From Caldimicrobium sp. (lineage in GTDB: Bacteria > Desulfobacterota > Thermodesulfobacteria > Thermodesulfobacteriales > Thermodesulfobacteriaceae): a DNA stretch of 64,000 nucleotides. Numbering within the stretch: position 1 is the first letter of the stretch; the number at the start of each line of letters is the position of its first letter. Below are positions 1-10,700 of the stretch, one piece after another. The notes under the pieces were generated by a model. That model had not been told where the DNA came from. It saw only the letters and a program-made list of their open reading frames with translations, and ran no database searches. The stretch spans positions 1-64,000 of the forward strand of contig JANXDB010000020.1 of NCBI GenBank assembly GCA_025060015.1, read 5' to 3'. The position numbers and the translations under genes are program-made.

Positions 1-184
1 CAGAAAAAAACTGAAGAACGCCTTGAAGAACTCGCCTCAGCCCAGAAAAAAACTGAAGAACGCCTTGAAGAACTCGCCTCAGCCCAGAAAAAAACTGAAG
101 AACGCCTTGAAGAACTCGCCTTAGCCCAGAAAAAAACTGAAGAACGCCTTGAAGAACTCGCCTTAGCCCAGAAAAAAACTGAAG
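1..184 (+). repeat. 42-bp in-frame tandem repeat (minisatellite)
   Basis: Four complete 42-bp units occupy 1-168 and a partial fifth unit runs to ~184. Units are identical except for one synonymous-region change (gcctcagcc in the first two, gccttagcc in the next two). Each encodes 14 residues, so gain or loss of units keeps the frame. Near-identity at the DNA level, including silent positions, points to recent expansion by slippage or recombination. The array continues upstream of the window. Confidence 0.95.
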
Positions 185-639
185 AAGAAGTAAGGCTCCT
201 CACTAAAGAAGTTAAAAAGATTAAGTTCGATTTAGAAAATGTAAAGGATCACGTTGGTGCCTTAGCTAACACTGTAGGCTATACCCTGGAAAACGAGGCA
301 TACAAATATTTACCCAAACTATTAAAAGAGTTTTACAATATTCAAGTATTAGGGGATCTCAAGAGAGATTTTATCGAAATTGCTCCAAAGAAATATGTTG
401 AAATCAACATCCTCGGTAGAGCAAAGAAAGACGGCGAAGATCTCTTTATTGTTGGAGAGAGCAAGGTTCAGCTCAGAATTTCTCACATCAAGGAGTTTAA
501 GAAAAAATTAGAGAAAATCAGAGAGGTTGTTAAAATAAAACTCCTGCCTATATTTGTATGTCATCAGGCAAAACCTGAAGTTAAGCAGTTCTGCAGCGAA
601 CAGGGAATACTGCTCTTCCTTAGCTATCAGTTCAAATGA
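1..639 (+). CDS. Coiled-coil protein with nuclease-like C-terminal domain (5' end outside window)
   Basis: The reading frame is open from base 1 to TGA at 637-639, giving the last 212 residues of a longer protein. The first ~60 residues are a tandem array of the 14-residue unit [14 protein letters not shown], which predicts a long heptad-type coiled coil. The region after ~residue 95 has the spacing VEINILGR...DLFIVGESK followed by a strand and helices. This resembles the E-x(n)-ExK core of PD-(D/E)XK nuclease-fold proteins found after coiled coils in many thermophiles (DUF3782-like). No catalytic activity can be claimed. The queF start codon overlaps its stop, so the two may be cotranscribed. 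It is absent from the ORF track because its start lies upstream of the window. Confidence 0.75.
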   Translation, partial: QKKTEERLEELASAQKKTEERLEELASAQKKTEERLEELALAQKKTEERLEELALAQKKTEEEVRLLTKEVKKIKFDLENVKDHVGALANTVGYTLENEAYKYLPKLLKEFYNIQVLGDLKRDFIEIAPKKYVEINILGRAKKDGEDLFIVGESKVQLRISHIKEFKKKLEKIREVVKIKLLPIFVCHQAKPEVKQFCSEQGILLFLSYQFK

Positions 640-1046
640 TGGAAAGACACCTTTCAAGGGAACTTAAATACGGTGAGATAGCTATCGAGGAAGCTCAACT
701 TGAAGCTTGGGAAAATCCCTCACCTGATAGAGATTACACCATCGAGATAACCTTTCCAGAATTCACCTGTCTTTGCCCAAGATCAGGGTATCCTGATTTT
801 GCCATAATTAGGATATCCTATGTACCTGACAAAAAGATAGTTGAACTTCGTTCGTTAAAACTATGGCTGAATAAATTTAGAAATCGTCACATTTCTCATG
901 AGGCAGTGACGAACGAGATCTTCGATGCCCTTTGGAGTCTTCTTGCTCCAAGAAGACTCAAGGTTGTGGCAGACTTTCACCCTAGAGGCAACGTTCACAC
1001 CATCATTACAGTGAAAAGGGAAGTAAATTGCCTAAGCCCTCTTTAA
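636..1046 (+). CDS. queF: NADPH-dependent 7-cyano-7-deazaguanine reductase QueF
   Basis: QueF reduces preQ0 to preQ1 in queuosine biosynthesis, in the cytoplasm. The 136-residue length fits the unimodular (type I) QueF. The signature [14 protein letters not shown] carries the nucleophilic Cys of the thioimide intermediate and the catalytic Asp of PDF. The later motif [20 protein letters not shown] matches the family's NADPH/substrate segment. The ATG at 636 overlaps the previous stop; a second ATG follows directly at 639 and could equally be used. The next gene, ahbB, overlaps its 3' end by 19 nt, so the two are translationally linked although their pathways are unrelated. Confidence 0.95.
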   Translation: MMERHLSRELKYGEIAIEEAQLEAWENPSPDRDYTIEITFPEFTCLCPRSGYPDFAIIRISYVPDKKIVELRSLKLWLNKFRNRHISHEAVTNEIFDALWSLLAPRRLKVVADFHPRGNVHTIITVKREVNCLSPL

Positions 1047-1510
1047 GTGAAAACGAAAAAAAAATTCTTCTAGCCCTAATAGAGGGTTTTCCATTGGTCT
1101 CAAGACCCTTTGCTGAAATAGCCAGAAATCTTAATCTCGATGAAGAAGAGGTGATCAAAGTCGTTCAAAATCTCCTCAACAAAGGTGTAATCCGTAGGCT
1201 TGGAGCTACTATTCGTCACAATCTTGCAGGCTATAAGGGAAATGCCATGGTTGCCTGGATAGTTCCTGAGGAACGGTTAGAGGAAGTGGGAAGAATTCTT
1301 GCTCAAAGACCCTTTGTGTCTCATTGTTATGTAAGAAAAACCTATCCACATTGGCCCTACAACCTATATACCATGTGTCATGCCAAAACCAAAGAAGAAC
1401 TGGTTGAAATTATCAAAAGTTGCTCACAAGAGTTAAACCTTCCCCAGTATGAAATGCTTTTCACCGTGAGAGAAATAAGAAGAAAACACGCTCAATACAA
1501 GATGGAGTAA
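1028..1510 (+). CDS. ahbB: Siroheme decarboxylase subunit AhbB (Lrp/AsnC fold)
   Basis: Together with AhbA it decarboxylates siroheme to 12,18-didecarboxysiroheme, the first step of the alternative heme route used by sulfate reducers and methanogens. The N-terminal half is an Lrp-type winged helix (residues ~5-60). The segments [20 protein letters not shown] and [12 protein letters not shown] are characteristic of the B-type subunit; A-type subunits lack the HWPYN segment. The start is TTG at 1028, preceded by AAGGGAAG at suitable spacing and lying inside queF. AhbA and the later genes AhbC/AhbD are not in this window. Its 3' end overlaps the convergent gene 1492-3141. Confidence 0.85.
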   Translation: MPKPSLSENEKKILLALIEGFPLVSRPFAEIARNLNLDEEEVIKVVQNLLNKGVIRRLGATIRHNLAGYKGNAMVAWIVPEERLEEVGRILAQRPFVSHCYVRKTYPHWPYNLYTMCHAKTKEELVEIIKSCSQELNLPQYEMLFTVREIRRKHAQYKME

Positions 1511-3141
1511 AGAAAACTTTCTGTTTGTCCAGGAAAAACTCCCTTGACAGTAGTGAAAAAAAGTTCTCTGTTTTTACTTCCAAAACCCGTTAAAATGCCT
1601 GTTTCCTGGAGGGGTAGGCTCCTGAATACGTAAGTTCCCTGAAAGGTTAAATAGTACAGTTGAAAACTGCCCTGATTTAGGGGAATGGTCTTAAGATCCT
1701 CTGATACTCTCTCTAAAGGGAAATCGACTTTAGCAAAGAGTAGCTCAGGTTTGCCGTCATTGGTAAGATCTACCAAAAGAGGACTGAAAAGGGGAACTGC
1801 CACAGCCTTGATCACTTCCTGGCCTTTCTTACCTTTGGCTAGGGTTAGTCTGAAAAAGTGTTTGGTGGCACTAAAGGGGGTAACAAAAACCTGCCTGTTG
1901 CCCTTGTAAATAGTGAGCCTTCCGTCGGGTAGATAGTAGGCTAGCTCTCTTTCACCGTCACCATCTAGGTCGATGAAATTAGCACCTATAAGGCGAAAGT
2001 TCTCTGGTACCTCAACCCTGCTCACATACCTAATCTGATTAGACTCTCTCTTAACTATATAGACCTCCTTTCCAAACATACTTTCCTGATCAAAGGTCTG
2101 GGCAAGCAAAGTATCCTTCTGGCCTGTTCCGGCATAGTCCACAAATTGCAAGAATAAATTCAACCGCTGAACAACAGGACTTAGTCCCTGCGGTGTAAAT
2201 CTAAGCACCTCACTTCTCATTCCCAAATTCTTCTCATAGACGTTAATAGCTATCCAACCATAAGGGCCAGTGGAAATGGATAGTATGTCTCCCTTATCAG
2301 GCTTGTACTTAGCTAGTAATCCACCTCTTATCTTGACAATAAAGAGCCCCTCTTTGTTAAAATAGATCATCTCTAAAACACCGTCTCCATCAACATCAGC
2401 AAATTCTGCTTGGAGGACCTCCCCAGGCATTTTTCCAAGGAGAGATACTTGAGAGAATTGAGGACTTTGAACGACGGGTTGAGGTTGTTGGATCTGGGGA
2501 GCCTGCGGTATGGCTGCTAAGGCTAGAGTTGCTGATGGACTTCCATAGGCTCTAACCAGGTCAAGATAACTGTTATAAGCTTTGATGTAATTAACGCCTA
2601 CAGAGATTAAAATATCCACCTTTTTTGCATGAAGATCTGCTGAGGTAATCTGTGCAGTTCTTAAATTAGGTTCGAATAGGATCTCACTCTCAGGCAATAG
2701 ATTCTTCATGGTGATAAAGAGTCCCTCATCAAGGGGATTTCCCTCGGTGGTTATTAAAAAACGAAGGTCAGCAAATCTCTTGGCAGGAGTGGGAATAGGA
2801 AAATCCTCCTTCTTCGAGAGGATCCTTGCTGTGGCAAAATTCTCATCGACTCTTAAGACCTCAATCTTCCCTATTGGTTCCTTTAAAAAACCAAGGCTCT
2901 CCTTTGTTTCAGGATGGATAATCTTTCTTGACTTTTTATAGACCGTGAATACATCCTTTGGTTTGACTCCCTGCGCCCTACCCTTGTCGATGATAACCTC
3001 ATTACCCTCAATACCTATCAATAAAGCGGCTATGGGTTGATAATCTCTTTTTATCTCATCTAAAATCTTTGGTGTGACCTGGGCATAAGCTATAGTAAAG
3101 CTCAAAAGGAGAGTGATGATTATTTTAATGAAAAGACTCAT
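1492..3141 (-). CDS. Secreted FG-GAP/VCBS-repeat protein
   Basis: The 549-residue product begins with a clear signal peptide (LLLSFTIAYA). Residues ~40-110 contain VIIDKGRAQGVKPKDVFTVY, resembling the small beta domain found in FlgT-like and similar envelope proteins. A Pro/Gln-rich linker (residues ~205-230) leads to a C-terminal half with Asp-rich calcium-loop motifs (DVDGDGVLEM, DLDGDGEREL, DLTNDGKPEL) typical of FG-GAP/VCBS beta-propeller blades. It is probably a periplasmic or surface protein with unknown ligand. It lies 46 nt downstream of ftsH on the same strand. No enzymatic motif is visible. Confidence 0.75.
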   Translation of the reverse strand: MSLFIKIIITLLLSFTIAYAQVTPKILDEIKRDYQPIAALLIGIEGNEVIIDKGRAQGVKPKDVFTVYKKSRKIIHPETKESLGFLKEPIGKIEVLRVDENFATARILSKKEDFPIPTPAKRFADLRFLITTEGNPLDEGLFITMKNLLPESEILFEPNLRTAQITSADLHAKKVDILISVGVNYIKAYNSYLDLVRAYGSPSATLALAAIPQAPQIQQPQPVVQSPQFSQVSLLGKMPGEVLQAEFADVDGDGVLEMIYFNKEGLFIVKIRGGLLAKYKPDKGDILSISTGPYGWIAINVYEKNLGMRSEVLRFTPQGLSPVVQRLNLFLQFVDYAGTGQKDTLLAQTFDQESMFGKEVYIVKRESNQIRYVSRVEVPENFRLIGANFIDLDGDGERELAYYLPDGRLTIYKGNRQVFVTPFSATKHFFRLTLAKGKKGQEVIKAVAVPLFSPLLVDLTNDGKPELLFAKVDFPLERVSEDLKTIPLNQGSFQLYYLTFQGTYVFRSLPLQETGILTGFGSKNRELFFTTVKGVFPGQTESFLYSILY

Positions 3142-3187
3142 CTATTCCCTCCAGAGATATGAAATAACCTTTTATAAGTTAATTACT

Positions 3188-5014
3188 CTAATCTTCGTAT
3201 AATAGTCTGTTTAGAGTTTCGCCTTCTAACACTTCTTTTTGCAAAAGCTCTTCTACAAGCTTTTCTAACCTTTCCCTTTTGCTCTCAATCACCTCTTTTG
3301 ATTTATCATAACAGCTTTTCAATATTTTAGCAATTTCTTGATCTATAAGCCTTGAGGTCTCTTCGGATATTAGTTCTCTTTCTCGATAGGGTGTGTCCAA
3401 GAAAAGAGCCTCTCTTTTTCTAAAGGTTTGAGGTCCGAGGATTTCACTCATTCCGTAATCAAGCACCATAGCCCTGGCAAGCTCGGTTGCCTTTTCTAAG
3501 TCATTCTGAGCCCCAGTGGAAACCTCCTCAAAGTAAAGTTCTTCAGCTACCCTTCCTCCAAAGAGAACGGCAATTTTTGATAGGATTTCACCTTTAGTAA
3601 TCAGATACTTCTCTTCTTCTGGTAGCTGTAAGGTATATCCTAAAGCTGTTACCCCTCTCGGAATAATAGAGACCCTATGAACCTTCTCTTTTGGAGTGAG
3701 CACTGAGGCTACGATAGCGTGTCCTGCCTCATGGTAGGCAATTCTTCTTTTTTCTTCTGACGTGAGGTACCTGCTTTTTCTTGCCAGACCCGCAATAACT
3801 CTGTCAATGGCTTCCTCAAAATCCTCAAGTTCCACAGCCTCTTTGCCCTTTCTTGCTGCAAGAAGTGCCGCTTCGTTCACAATATTGGCCAGATCTGCAC
3901 CCACCATACCCACTGTCCTTGCTGCAATTACCTTTAAATTCACATTTTCTGCCAGCTTAATATTACGAGAATGTATTTTAAGGATGGCCTCTCTTCCCTT
4001 TAAGTCTGGTCTATCGACAACCACCACTCTATCGAATCTCCCAGGCCTCAAAAGTGCTGAATCAAGGATCTCAGGCCTATTAGTTGCCGCAATGATTATC
4101 ACCCCTTTCCGAGGATCAAAGCCATCCATTTCAGTCAAAAGCTGAGTCAGGGTATGTTCCCTCTCCTCAGTTCCACCGGCAGGACTAAGTCCCCTAACCC
4201 TGCCCACGGCATCAATCTCGTCGATAAAGATTATACAAGGTGCCATTTTTTCTGCCTGGGTAAAGAGATCTCTCACCCTTGCAGCCCCTACTCCAACAAA
4301 CATCTCTACAAATGAGGACCCTGATATTGAAATAAAGGGCACCCCTGCCTCACCTGCCACCGCTTTGGCAAGAAGGGTTTTGCCTGTGCCAGGTGGGCCA
4401 ACTAAAAGAACTCCCTTTGGTATTTTGGCTCCCAATGAGACAAATCTTTGAGGATATTTCAGGAAATCAATAATCTCCTTTAACTCCTCCACCGCCTCAT
4501 CTACACCTGCCACATCTTGGAAGGTAACCTTTATCTCATTTTCCACATAAATTCTAGCCTTACTTTTACCCACACTCATTATGCCGCCATCTGGTGAGAC
4601 AAAACGCCTGAAAATGAAAATCCAAAAAAGAATCAAAAGTAAAACAGGAACAACCCAGGAAAGTAAATTAATCCAAAAACCACTCTCAGGCTTGATCTCA
4701 AAGTTTATGCCCCTTTCCTCAAGAAGCCTTATAAGATCAGGATCATCTCCCCTGTGTGTGATGAAAATAGGTGTCAATTTAATGGGCTTTCCTCTTATCT
4801 CATGAAGGGTCTCTGCTGCCCCCTCCTTGAATTTCCCCTGGATGTCTCTTTTTCCTATAATTACATCTTGCACTTGGCCTTTTTTTAGAAGAGCCTTAAA
4901 CTCGTAGTAAGAAAGCTTTTCAACGGGATTAAGATACCTTTGGAGCACATAAATGGTTGGAAGAGAAATAAAAACAAGAATGAGGATGAAAAGGGTTTTA
5001 TGAGAGAAATTCAT
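3188..5014 (-). CDS. ftsH: ATP-dependent zinc metalloprotease FtsH
   Basis: Membrane-anchored AAA+ protease that degrades misfolded and regulatory membrane proteins. There are two membrane segments (near the N-terminus and at ~residues 115-135), a Walker A GPPGTGKT, Walker [13 protein letters not shown], the second region of homology [20 protein letters not shown], and the zinc site HEAGH. The ORF track extends to 5065, but the ATG at 5014 forms an ATGA overlap with the stop of the upstream phosphofructokinase and directly precedes the typical N-terminal helix, so 5014 is preferred (608 aa, the usual family length). Confidence 0.97.
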   Translation of the reverse strand: MNFSHKTLFILILVFISLPTIYVLQRYLNPVEKLSYYEFKALLKKGQVQDVIIGKRDIQGKFKEGAAETLHEIRGKPIKLTPIFITHRGDDPDLIRLLEERGINFEIKPESGFWINLLSWVVPVLLLILFWIFIFRRFVSPDGGIMSVGKSKARIYVENEIKVTFQDVAGVDEAVEELKEIIDFLKYPQRFVSLGAKIPKGVLLVGPPGTGKTLLAKAVAGEAGVPFISISGSSFVEMFVGVGAARVRDLFTQAEKMAPCIIFIDEIDAVGRVRGLSPAGGTEEREHTLTQLLTEMDGFDPRKGVIIIAATNRPEILDSALLRPGRFDRVVVVDRPDLKGREAILKIHSRNIKLAENVNLKVIAARTVGMVGADLANIVNEAALLAARKGKEAVELEDFEEAIDRVIAGLARKSRYLTSEEKRRIAYHEAGHAIVASVLTPKEKVHRVSIIPRGVTALGYTLQLPEEEKYLITKGEILSKIAVLFGGRVAEELYFEEVSTGAQNDLEKATELARAMVLDYGMSEILGPQTFRKREALFLDTPYRERELISEETSRLIDQEIAKILKSCYDKSKEVIESKRERLEKLVEELLQKEVLEGETLNRLLYED

Positions 5015-6360
5015 TGTGAGTTCAAAAAATCCCTCTGGCCAGTTGATTCCAGCACCGAGAGCCAAAATCTGCTTTGGAGATTAAGCTGTTTCCTCTTTTT
5101 AACAGCCTCTTTCAGAGGGATGTGAACAAACTGATCGTTTAAATAGCTGATCATAAGTCCTGTTTTGCCTGCCATTCCGGCATGAACAGCATATTGCCCT
5201 AAGAAACCGCAATACATCCTATCTTCCACATTTGCAGGCACACTTCTTATGATGTAACTAGGATCAATGTATCTTATTATCACCTCTAAGTTTTTTTCTT
5301 TGAAATACTTCTCAATCCTTTCCTTTAGGTATCTTCCAATATCACCTAACTTGATATTTCCTGAGACATCATACTCTGGGGGATCCTTTCTTACGTATTT
5401 TTGTCCAGCTCCCTCTGCCACCACAATTACCGCATGTTTTCTTGCTAACAATCTCCTCTCAAGCTCAGCAAGGAATCCTTTAGGACCATCGAGGTCAAAG
5501 TCCATTTCTGGTACAAGACAAAAATTAACCTCCTTAGTTGCTAAGGTCGCTGCTGCAGCAATAAAGCCAGAGTGTCTCCCCATCAACTTCACCAGCCCAA
5601 TACCGTATGGCACGGCTATGGCCTCGGTGTGGGCACAGCGTATAGCCTCACAAGCAAGCTCAACTGCTGTATCGAAACCAAAGGTCTTTGATACAAGCCA
5701 AATGTCATTATCAATGGTCTTGGGGATAGCAACAACTGCTATTTTTAAACCTCGCCTGGTAATCTCATCCTTGATCTTGGTTGCAGCCCTGAAGGTTCCA
5801 TCTCCGCCAATCATGAAGAGAATTTGTATGTTCATTCTCTCCAGGGTATCTACTATCTCCTCGATCTCTTGATGCCCTCTGGATGTTCCTAAGAAAGTTC
5901 CACCCATACTATGGATATCCTTAACAACCTCAGGATTGAGTTCCACTACAGGGTGTCCGTAGTGAGCAATAAAACCTTGTAGTCCATAACGAAAACCAAT
6001 GATCTTGTTCACACCATATGAATAATAAAGAGTCATAACGATGCTTCTTATTACATCATTAATCCCTGGACAAAGGCCTCCACAGGTTACAATTGCCACC
6101 TTTGTTTTAGAGGGATCAAAGTAGATATAAGGCCTTGGTCCTGCAAGTTCAAGAGAAGGAGCTCCGATTCCTTTGCTCAATCTTTCACTAAGATAACTGT
6201 AATTAACTCTCAAGGTTACTCTGTTATTGTCAGTAACAAAACACTGGTGTGGAAGGTTTAGGGGACTTGGTATTTTAGCAGGACCTAAAACCTCTATTTC
6301 AGTTTCAATATCTTCAATTATCTCTTCTGTAAATTCCATGGGATCACAGATGTTACTCAT
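5011..6360 (-). CDS. 6-phosphofructokinase, long (plant/TP0108-like) type
   Basis: Phosphorylates fructose 6-phosphate in glycolysis. It carries GGLCPGINDVIR, GGDGTFRAATKI, PKTIDNDIWLV and MGRHSGFIAAAATLA. Gly in GGDGT argues for ATP rather than pyrophosphate as donor, whereas Lys in PKTIDND is the residue typical of PPi-type enzymes. This mixed signature is the one known in the plant-type and TP0108-type ATP-PFK group, whose ~450-residue length it also shares. The ATG at 6360 has AAGGAG upstream. It sits between hisD (23-nt gap) and ftsH (ATGA overlap). Donor specificity cannot be settled from sequence alone. Confidence 0.88.
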   Translation of the reverse strand: MSNICDPMEFTEEIIEDIETEIEVLGPAKIPSPLNLPHQCFVTDNNRVTLRVNYSYLSERLSKGIGAPSLELAGPRPYIYFDPSKTKVAIVTCGGLCPGINDVIRSIVMTLYYSYGVNKIIGFRYGLQGFIAHYGHPVVELNPEVVKDIHSMGGTFLGTSRGHQEIEEIVDTLERMNIQILFMIGGDGTFRAATKIKDEITRRGLKIAVVAIPKTIDNDIWLVSKTFGFDTAVELACEAIRCAHTEAIAVPYGIGLVKLMGRHSGFIAAAATLATKEVNFCLVPEMDFDLDGPKGFLAELERRLLARKHAVIVVAEGAGQKYVRKDPPEYDVSGNIKLGDIGRYLKERIEKYFKEKNLEVIIRYIDPSYIIRSVPANVEDRMYCGFLGQYAVHAGMAGKTGLMISYLNDQFVHIPLKEAVKKRKQLNLQSRFWLSVLESTGQRDFLNSQ

Positions 6361-6383
6361 ACAGGCACTCCTTTCAAGAAACT

Positions 6384-7700
6384 CTAAGGGTTTTTCATTT
6401 TTCTTAATCTAACCGCCACAGCTTCCGCATGGGAGGGAAGATTTTCGTTCAATGCCATTGTTATGACTCTTGGTCCATCTTGCTTTAGTGCCTGAGGTGA
6501 ATATTTGATAAAATTTATCCTCTTTAAAAATCTATCCACTGAGAGGCCACTACTAAATCTTGCTAAGCCCATGGTAGGTAACACATGGTTTGGTCCTGCG
6601 ATGTAATCGCCCACTGCCTCAGGAGTATGGGCTCCCAAGAAAACTGCTCCAGCATTTTTTATACAAGCAAGATAGGCCTCGGGATTTGCCACCAGTAGTT
6701 CCAAATGTTCTGGTGCTATGGTGTTAGCTATTTTAAAGGCTTCATCGATGGTATTTACCTTAATTAAAGCACCTCTCTTTTGCAAAGCCTCCCTGGCAAT
6801 TTCACTTCTTAGCCCTCTACTTAGGGCATCCTTTAGTTTTGCCTTTACCTCTCTGATGAGCCTTCCTGAGGTAGTCAAAAGGATACTCATGCTTTGAGGA
6901 TCATGTTCTGCCTGAGCAAGGAGATCCCAGACTACAAAATCAGCATCTGCGTTATCATCGGCAACAATCACCACCTCACTTGGCCCAGCCAAAAGATCAA
7001 TCCCCACCTGGAAGGAGACTATCTTTTTTGCCAGAGTGACATATATGTTCCCTGGACCACAGATCACGTCAACCTTCGGAATATTCTCCGTTCCATGTGC
7101 CATGGCAAAGATACTCCAGGGACCACCAACCCTGTAGATCTCATCCACTCCGGTCTCCTTTGCTGCAACCAAAAGGGCAGGATGAAGAGACTTATCTCCC
7201 CTTGGTGGAGAACACATGATGACTCTCTTAACACCAGCAAGTTTTGCTGGAATAGCCGTCATTACCACAGTTGATATGAGAGGGGTCTCTCCCCCCTTCC
7301 CACCTGGAATGTAAAGCCCTGCAGAGTCAACGGGTTTTATCAACTGCCCAAGAAGACATCCATCATCAGTGCTTTCAAACCAACTCTGCGGCAAAATCCT
7401 GGCATGAAAGTTCCTAACCTTGGCCACCGCAAGTCTTATTGCCTCTAAAAGCCTCTCATCAATTTCTTTATAAGCCCTTTGGATTTCATCCTCTGAGATT
7501 CTGAATTCCTCTGGCTTGAGATCTACCTGATCAAATTTAGAGGTGAATTTGCACAGGGCAATATCACCCTCCCTCTGCACAGATCTGCCTATACTTCTTA
7601 CACTCCTTTCTAACCTTGATGGATAGGTCTCCAAACGGGAAGAAAGTGAAGCTAAAAACCTTTCCACTCTGGAACTAGGATATTTCAAGATCCTTATCAT
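6384..7700 (-). CDS. hisD: Histidinol dehydrogenase
   Basis: Catalyses the last two NAD-dependent oxidations of histidine biosynthesis, L-histidinol to L-histidine. Family segments seen include DSAGLYIPGGKGGETPLIS, DVICGPGNIYVTLAKK, AGPSEVVIVAD, QAEHDP and APEHLEL, with the zinc and base residues in place, and the C-terminal GPNHVLPT. The track begins at a TTG (7718) inside purL. The ATG at 7700 lies just after the purL stop and gives the normal N-terminus, so it is preferred (438 aa). No other his genes are nearby, so the location with purL, a purine gene, is a loose operon. Confidence 0.96.
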   Translation of the reverse strand: MIRILKYPSSRVERFLASLSSRLETYPSRLERSVRSIGRSVQREGDIALCKFTSKFDQVDLKPEEFRISEDEIQRAYKEIDERLLEAIRLAVAKVRNFHARILPQSWFESTDDGCLLGQLIKPVDSAGLYIPGGKGGETPLISTVVMTAIPAKLAGVKRVIMCSPPRGDKSLHPALLVAAKETGVDEIYRVGGPWSIFAMAHGTENIPKVDVICGPGNIYVTLAKKIVSFQVGIDLLAGPSEVVIVADDNADADFVVWDLLAQAEHDPQSMSILLTTSGRLIREVKAKLKDALSRGLRSEIAREALQKRGALIKVNTIDEAFKIANTIAPEHLELLVANPEAYLACIKNAGAVFLGAHTPEAVGDYIAGPNHVLPTMGLARFSSGLSVDRFLKRINFIKYSPQALKQDGPRVITMALNENLPSHAEAVAVRLRKMKNP

Positions 7701-7704
7701 AGTA

Positions 7705-10700
7705 TTACCACTTGGCAAAGGGCTCTTGCCAGGCCCTCTTCAACTCTTCAAGGCTTGCTTCGATGATAACTTTACCAGAAAAACCTCTAATGCGAAGAAT
7801 AGGTTCATTGATTGACTCCCCAATTAAATAGCAGGGTAAGCCCTGAAAATGGGCTTCGAACTCTCTTCTATTCTCCGAAGAAACACTTACCACTATCCTT
7901 CCTGCACTCTCTGAAAACAGGAGAAAGTCCTCTCTCTTCTCCCCCTCAAAGGGGATAGCTGAAAGATCTATCTCCATTCCAAAACCTCCAGCAAAAGCCT
8001 TTTCAGCAAGACAAACCCCTAAGCCTCCATCAGAGCAGTCATGGGCCGACTCAATAAGTTTCGCATATAAACAATCTCTGACCCTTATGTAGAGCTCTTT
8101 GTTTTTCAAAACAGCTGGTTTAGGAACCTCTCCGCCTTTAATTCCGAGCATGTTAAAATACTCGGATCCGCCTAACTCTTCATGGGTCTCTCCAAGTATA
8201 TATATCAGGGCACCTGCTCTTTTTACATCCATAGTCTGCGCAAGTTCCACATCAGGAATTTTGGAGACGACAGATATAAGCAAAGTTGGTGGTATGGAAA
8301 TCTTTAGGGAGCCATCAGGGAGAATATTTCCAACCCCATATGGATTGGGATCTCCCTCTTTCAAGCCAAGATTCATAACATAGTCATTCTTCATAGAGTC
8401 CTTGCCTGAAATGAGAGGGATGCCAAAGGCAGTGCAGTATTCGTAGAGTGCTTTATTTGCTCTTACCAACTGGGCAAGCTTATATCTTCCATCGGGATTT
8501 TTTTCACTTTCAATGGGATCACACCAACAGAAATTGTCAAGTGCTGCCATGAATTCGGGATCGCCTCCCACACAGAGTGCATTCCTAACGGCCTCATCAA
8601 TGGCATTAGCTGCCATGTAATAGGTATCAAAATCAGAGAACTTTGGACAAAGCCCATGGGCAATCACAATACCGGCATTGCTGTCTAAGTTATAACGCAA
8701 GACTGCTCCGTCACTGGGACCATCTTCCATTAAACCACAGAGTGGCTTAATCACACTCCCACCTTGCACCTCATGATCGTATTGTCTGACCACATACTCC
8801 TTGGAACAGATATTGTAACTTTTAAGAAGTCCCTTTAGGATCTCCTTTAAATCTCTAGGTTCTGGAATCTCTGGCTTTATAGGATACTCTGGTTTTTTCC
8901 ACTCGGCGTATAGTCTTAGTTGGGGAACACCCTCGTGTAGAAACTCCAATGGCAGTAGTCCTACAGTCTTTCCGTCATAGAGGATGTGGAAATAGCCACT
9001 ATCTGTGAATTTACCAAGGTCTGTTGCCTGCACTCCCATTTTACTGGCAAGTTTCAAGAATGACTCTAACTTCTCCTGAGGCACAGCCACTGTCATTCGC
9101 TCTTGACTCTCTGAGAGTAAAATTTCCCAAGGTTTAAGCCCTGGATATTTGAGTGGTGCCTTTGCAAGATCAATCTCTGCACCTCCAGCTTCCTTTGCCA
9201 TCTCACCCACTGAGGAAGAGAGTCCTCCTGCCCCGTTATCGGTAATAGAATTATACAAACCAAGTTCACGAGCCTTTAAGAGAAAGTCTACCATTTTTTT
9301 CTGAGTTATGGGATCTCCGATCTGAACTGCAGTAGCTGGCGAACCCTCGTGTAAGGCTTCAGATGAAAAGGTTGCACCGTGAATGCCATCTTTTCCAATT
9401 TTACCACCAACCATTACAACGGCATCACCTGGTTGAGCCCTCTTCTCCCAACCAGGACTACCTAAGACCTTTATAGGTATGAGTCCTCCAGTTCCACAAT
9501 AAACTAAGGGCTTACCCAAAAATCTGGGATCAAAAACAATGGATCCGTTTACGGTGGGAATTCCGCTTCTGTTGCCGCCATGTTCGACCCCTTCTCTCAC
9601 ACCTTCAAAGATTCTCTTGGGATGGAGAATTCTTGGGGGAAGTGGCTTATCCCAATCAGGCGGAGCAAAGCAGAAAACATCGGTGTTAAAAAGCAGCTTA
9701 GCCCCCTTCCCCGTGCCCAAAGGATCTCTATTCACCCCAACTATGCCTGTTAGAGCCCCACCATAGGGATCAAGGGCAGATGGGCTGTTGTGAGTCTCAA
9801 CCTTAAACGCCAGGGCCCATTCATCATCAAGTCTTATGACCCCAGCGTTATCCACAAAAACCGAAAGGCAAAAATCAGCTTCCCCCTTGGCTTGTCTCAC
9901 ATCCTCGGTTGTTTTTCTAATGTAACTTTTAAAGAGGCTATCTATCTCAAGGTTCTCTCCAGTCTCGAGATCATGGTAATTAATGAGGGCATTGAAAATC
10001 TTGTGTTTACAATGCTCTGACCACGTCTGAGCAAGACTTTCAAGCTCCACATCGGTGATTTTATGATCTAAATTATGGGACTTTCTTACTTCAAGGAAAT
10101 CTGCCCTCCGAAAGTACTCTTTAATAGCCGACATTTCCTCAATAGACAATGCCAAAAGTCGTTCCTTCGATAGTCTAAGAAGTTCTTCCTCTGAGTAGCT
10201 TGATAGATCAAAGGATTCCACGATGGGAGGGAAGAATTCTGTAACCCTTGGTGGCAGATAGTCAAACCATTTACTCTTAGCCTCATTGCGGGACAAGACA
10301 AACCAGCGTTCTATGAGTTCGTTTGCTAGAAGATCCTTTGCTATGCTTTCTATTTCGTCTCTTGAGAGTTTTCCCTTTATCAATAGGAGTCTTGCGAAGT
10401 AAACTGCCTCATTTTGTGGATTAAGGGGCCTATCAATAATGTAACTCAGAGCTTCTTCAGCAACTTTACCTTCATTGTCAGTGACCCCAGGTCTGAAACC
10501 TATCTCCAAAGCCCAATCAAAATCGATGTGAAAGACTTCGTAAATTGGTTTATCAATGGTGAAAATCTCTGTTATGGGATCACAGAGCGCTGATCGTGCA
10601 AATTCTTCAATGATCTCTCTTGAAAAGCTTCCCTCGACTATATAAACTCTGACCCATTTAAGAGACTCTGGAAATAGATTTAAGTCATTTTTAATCTTTT

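Noticed and set aside
1-184. Possible CRISPR array because of regular repeats
   Set aside because: The 42-bp units are directly abutting without spacers and are in frame, encoding a coiled coil.
5267-5872. 201-aa plus-strand ORF
   Set aside because: Antisense shadow of the phosphofructokinase gene; no recognisable domain.
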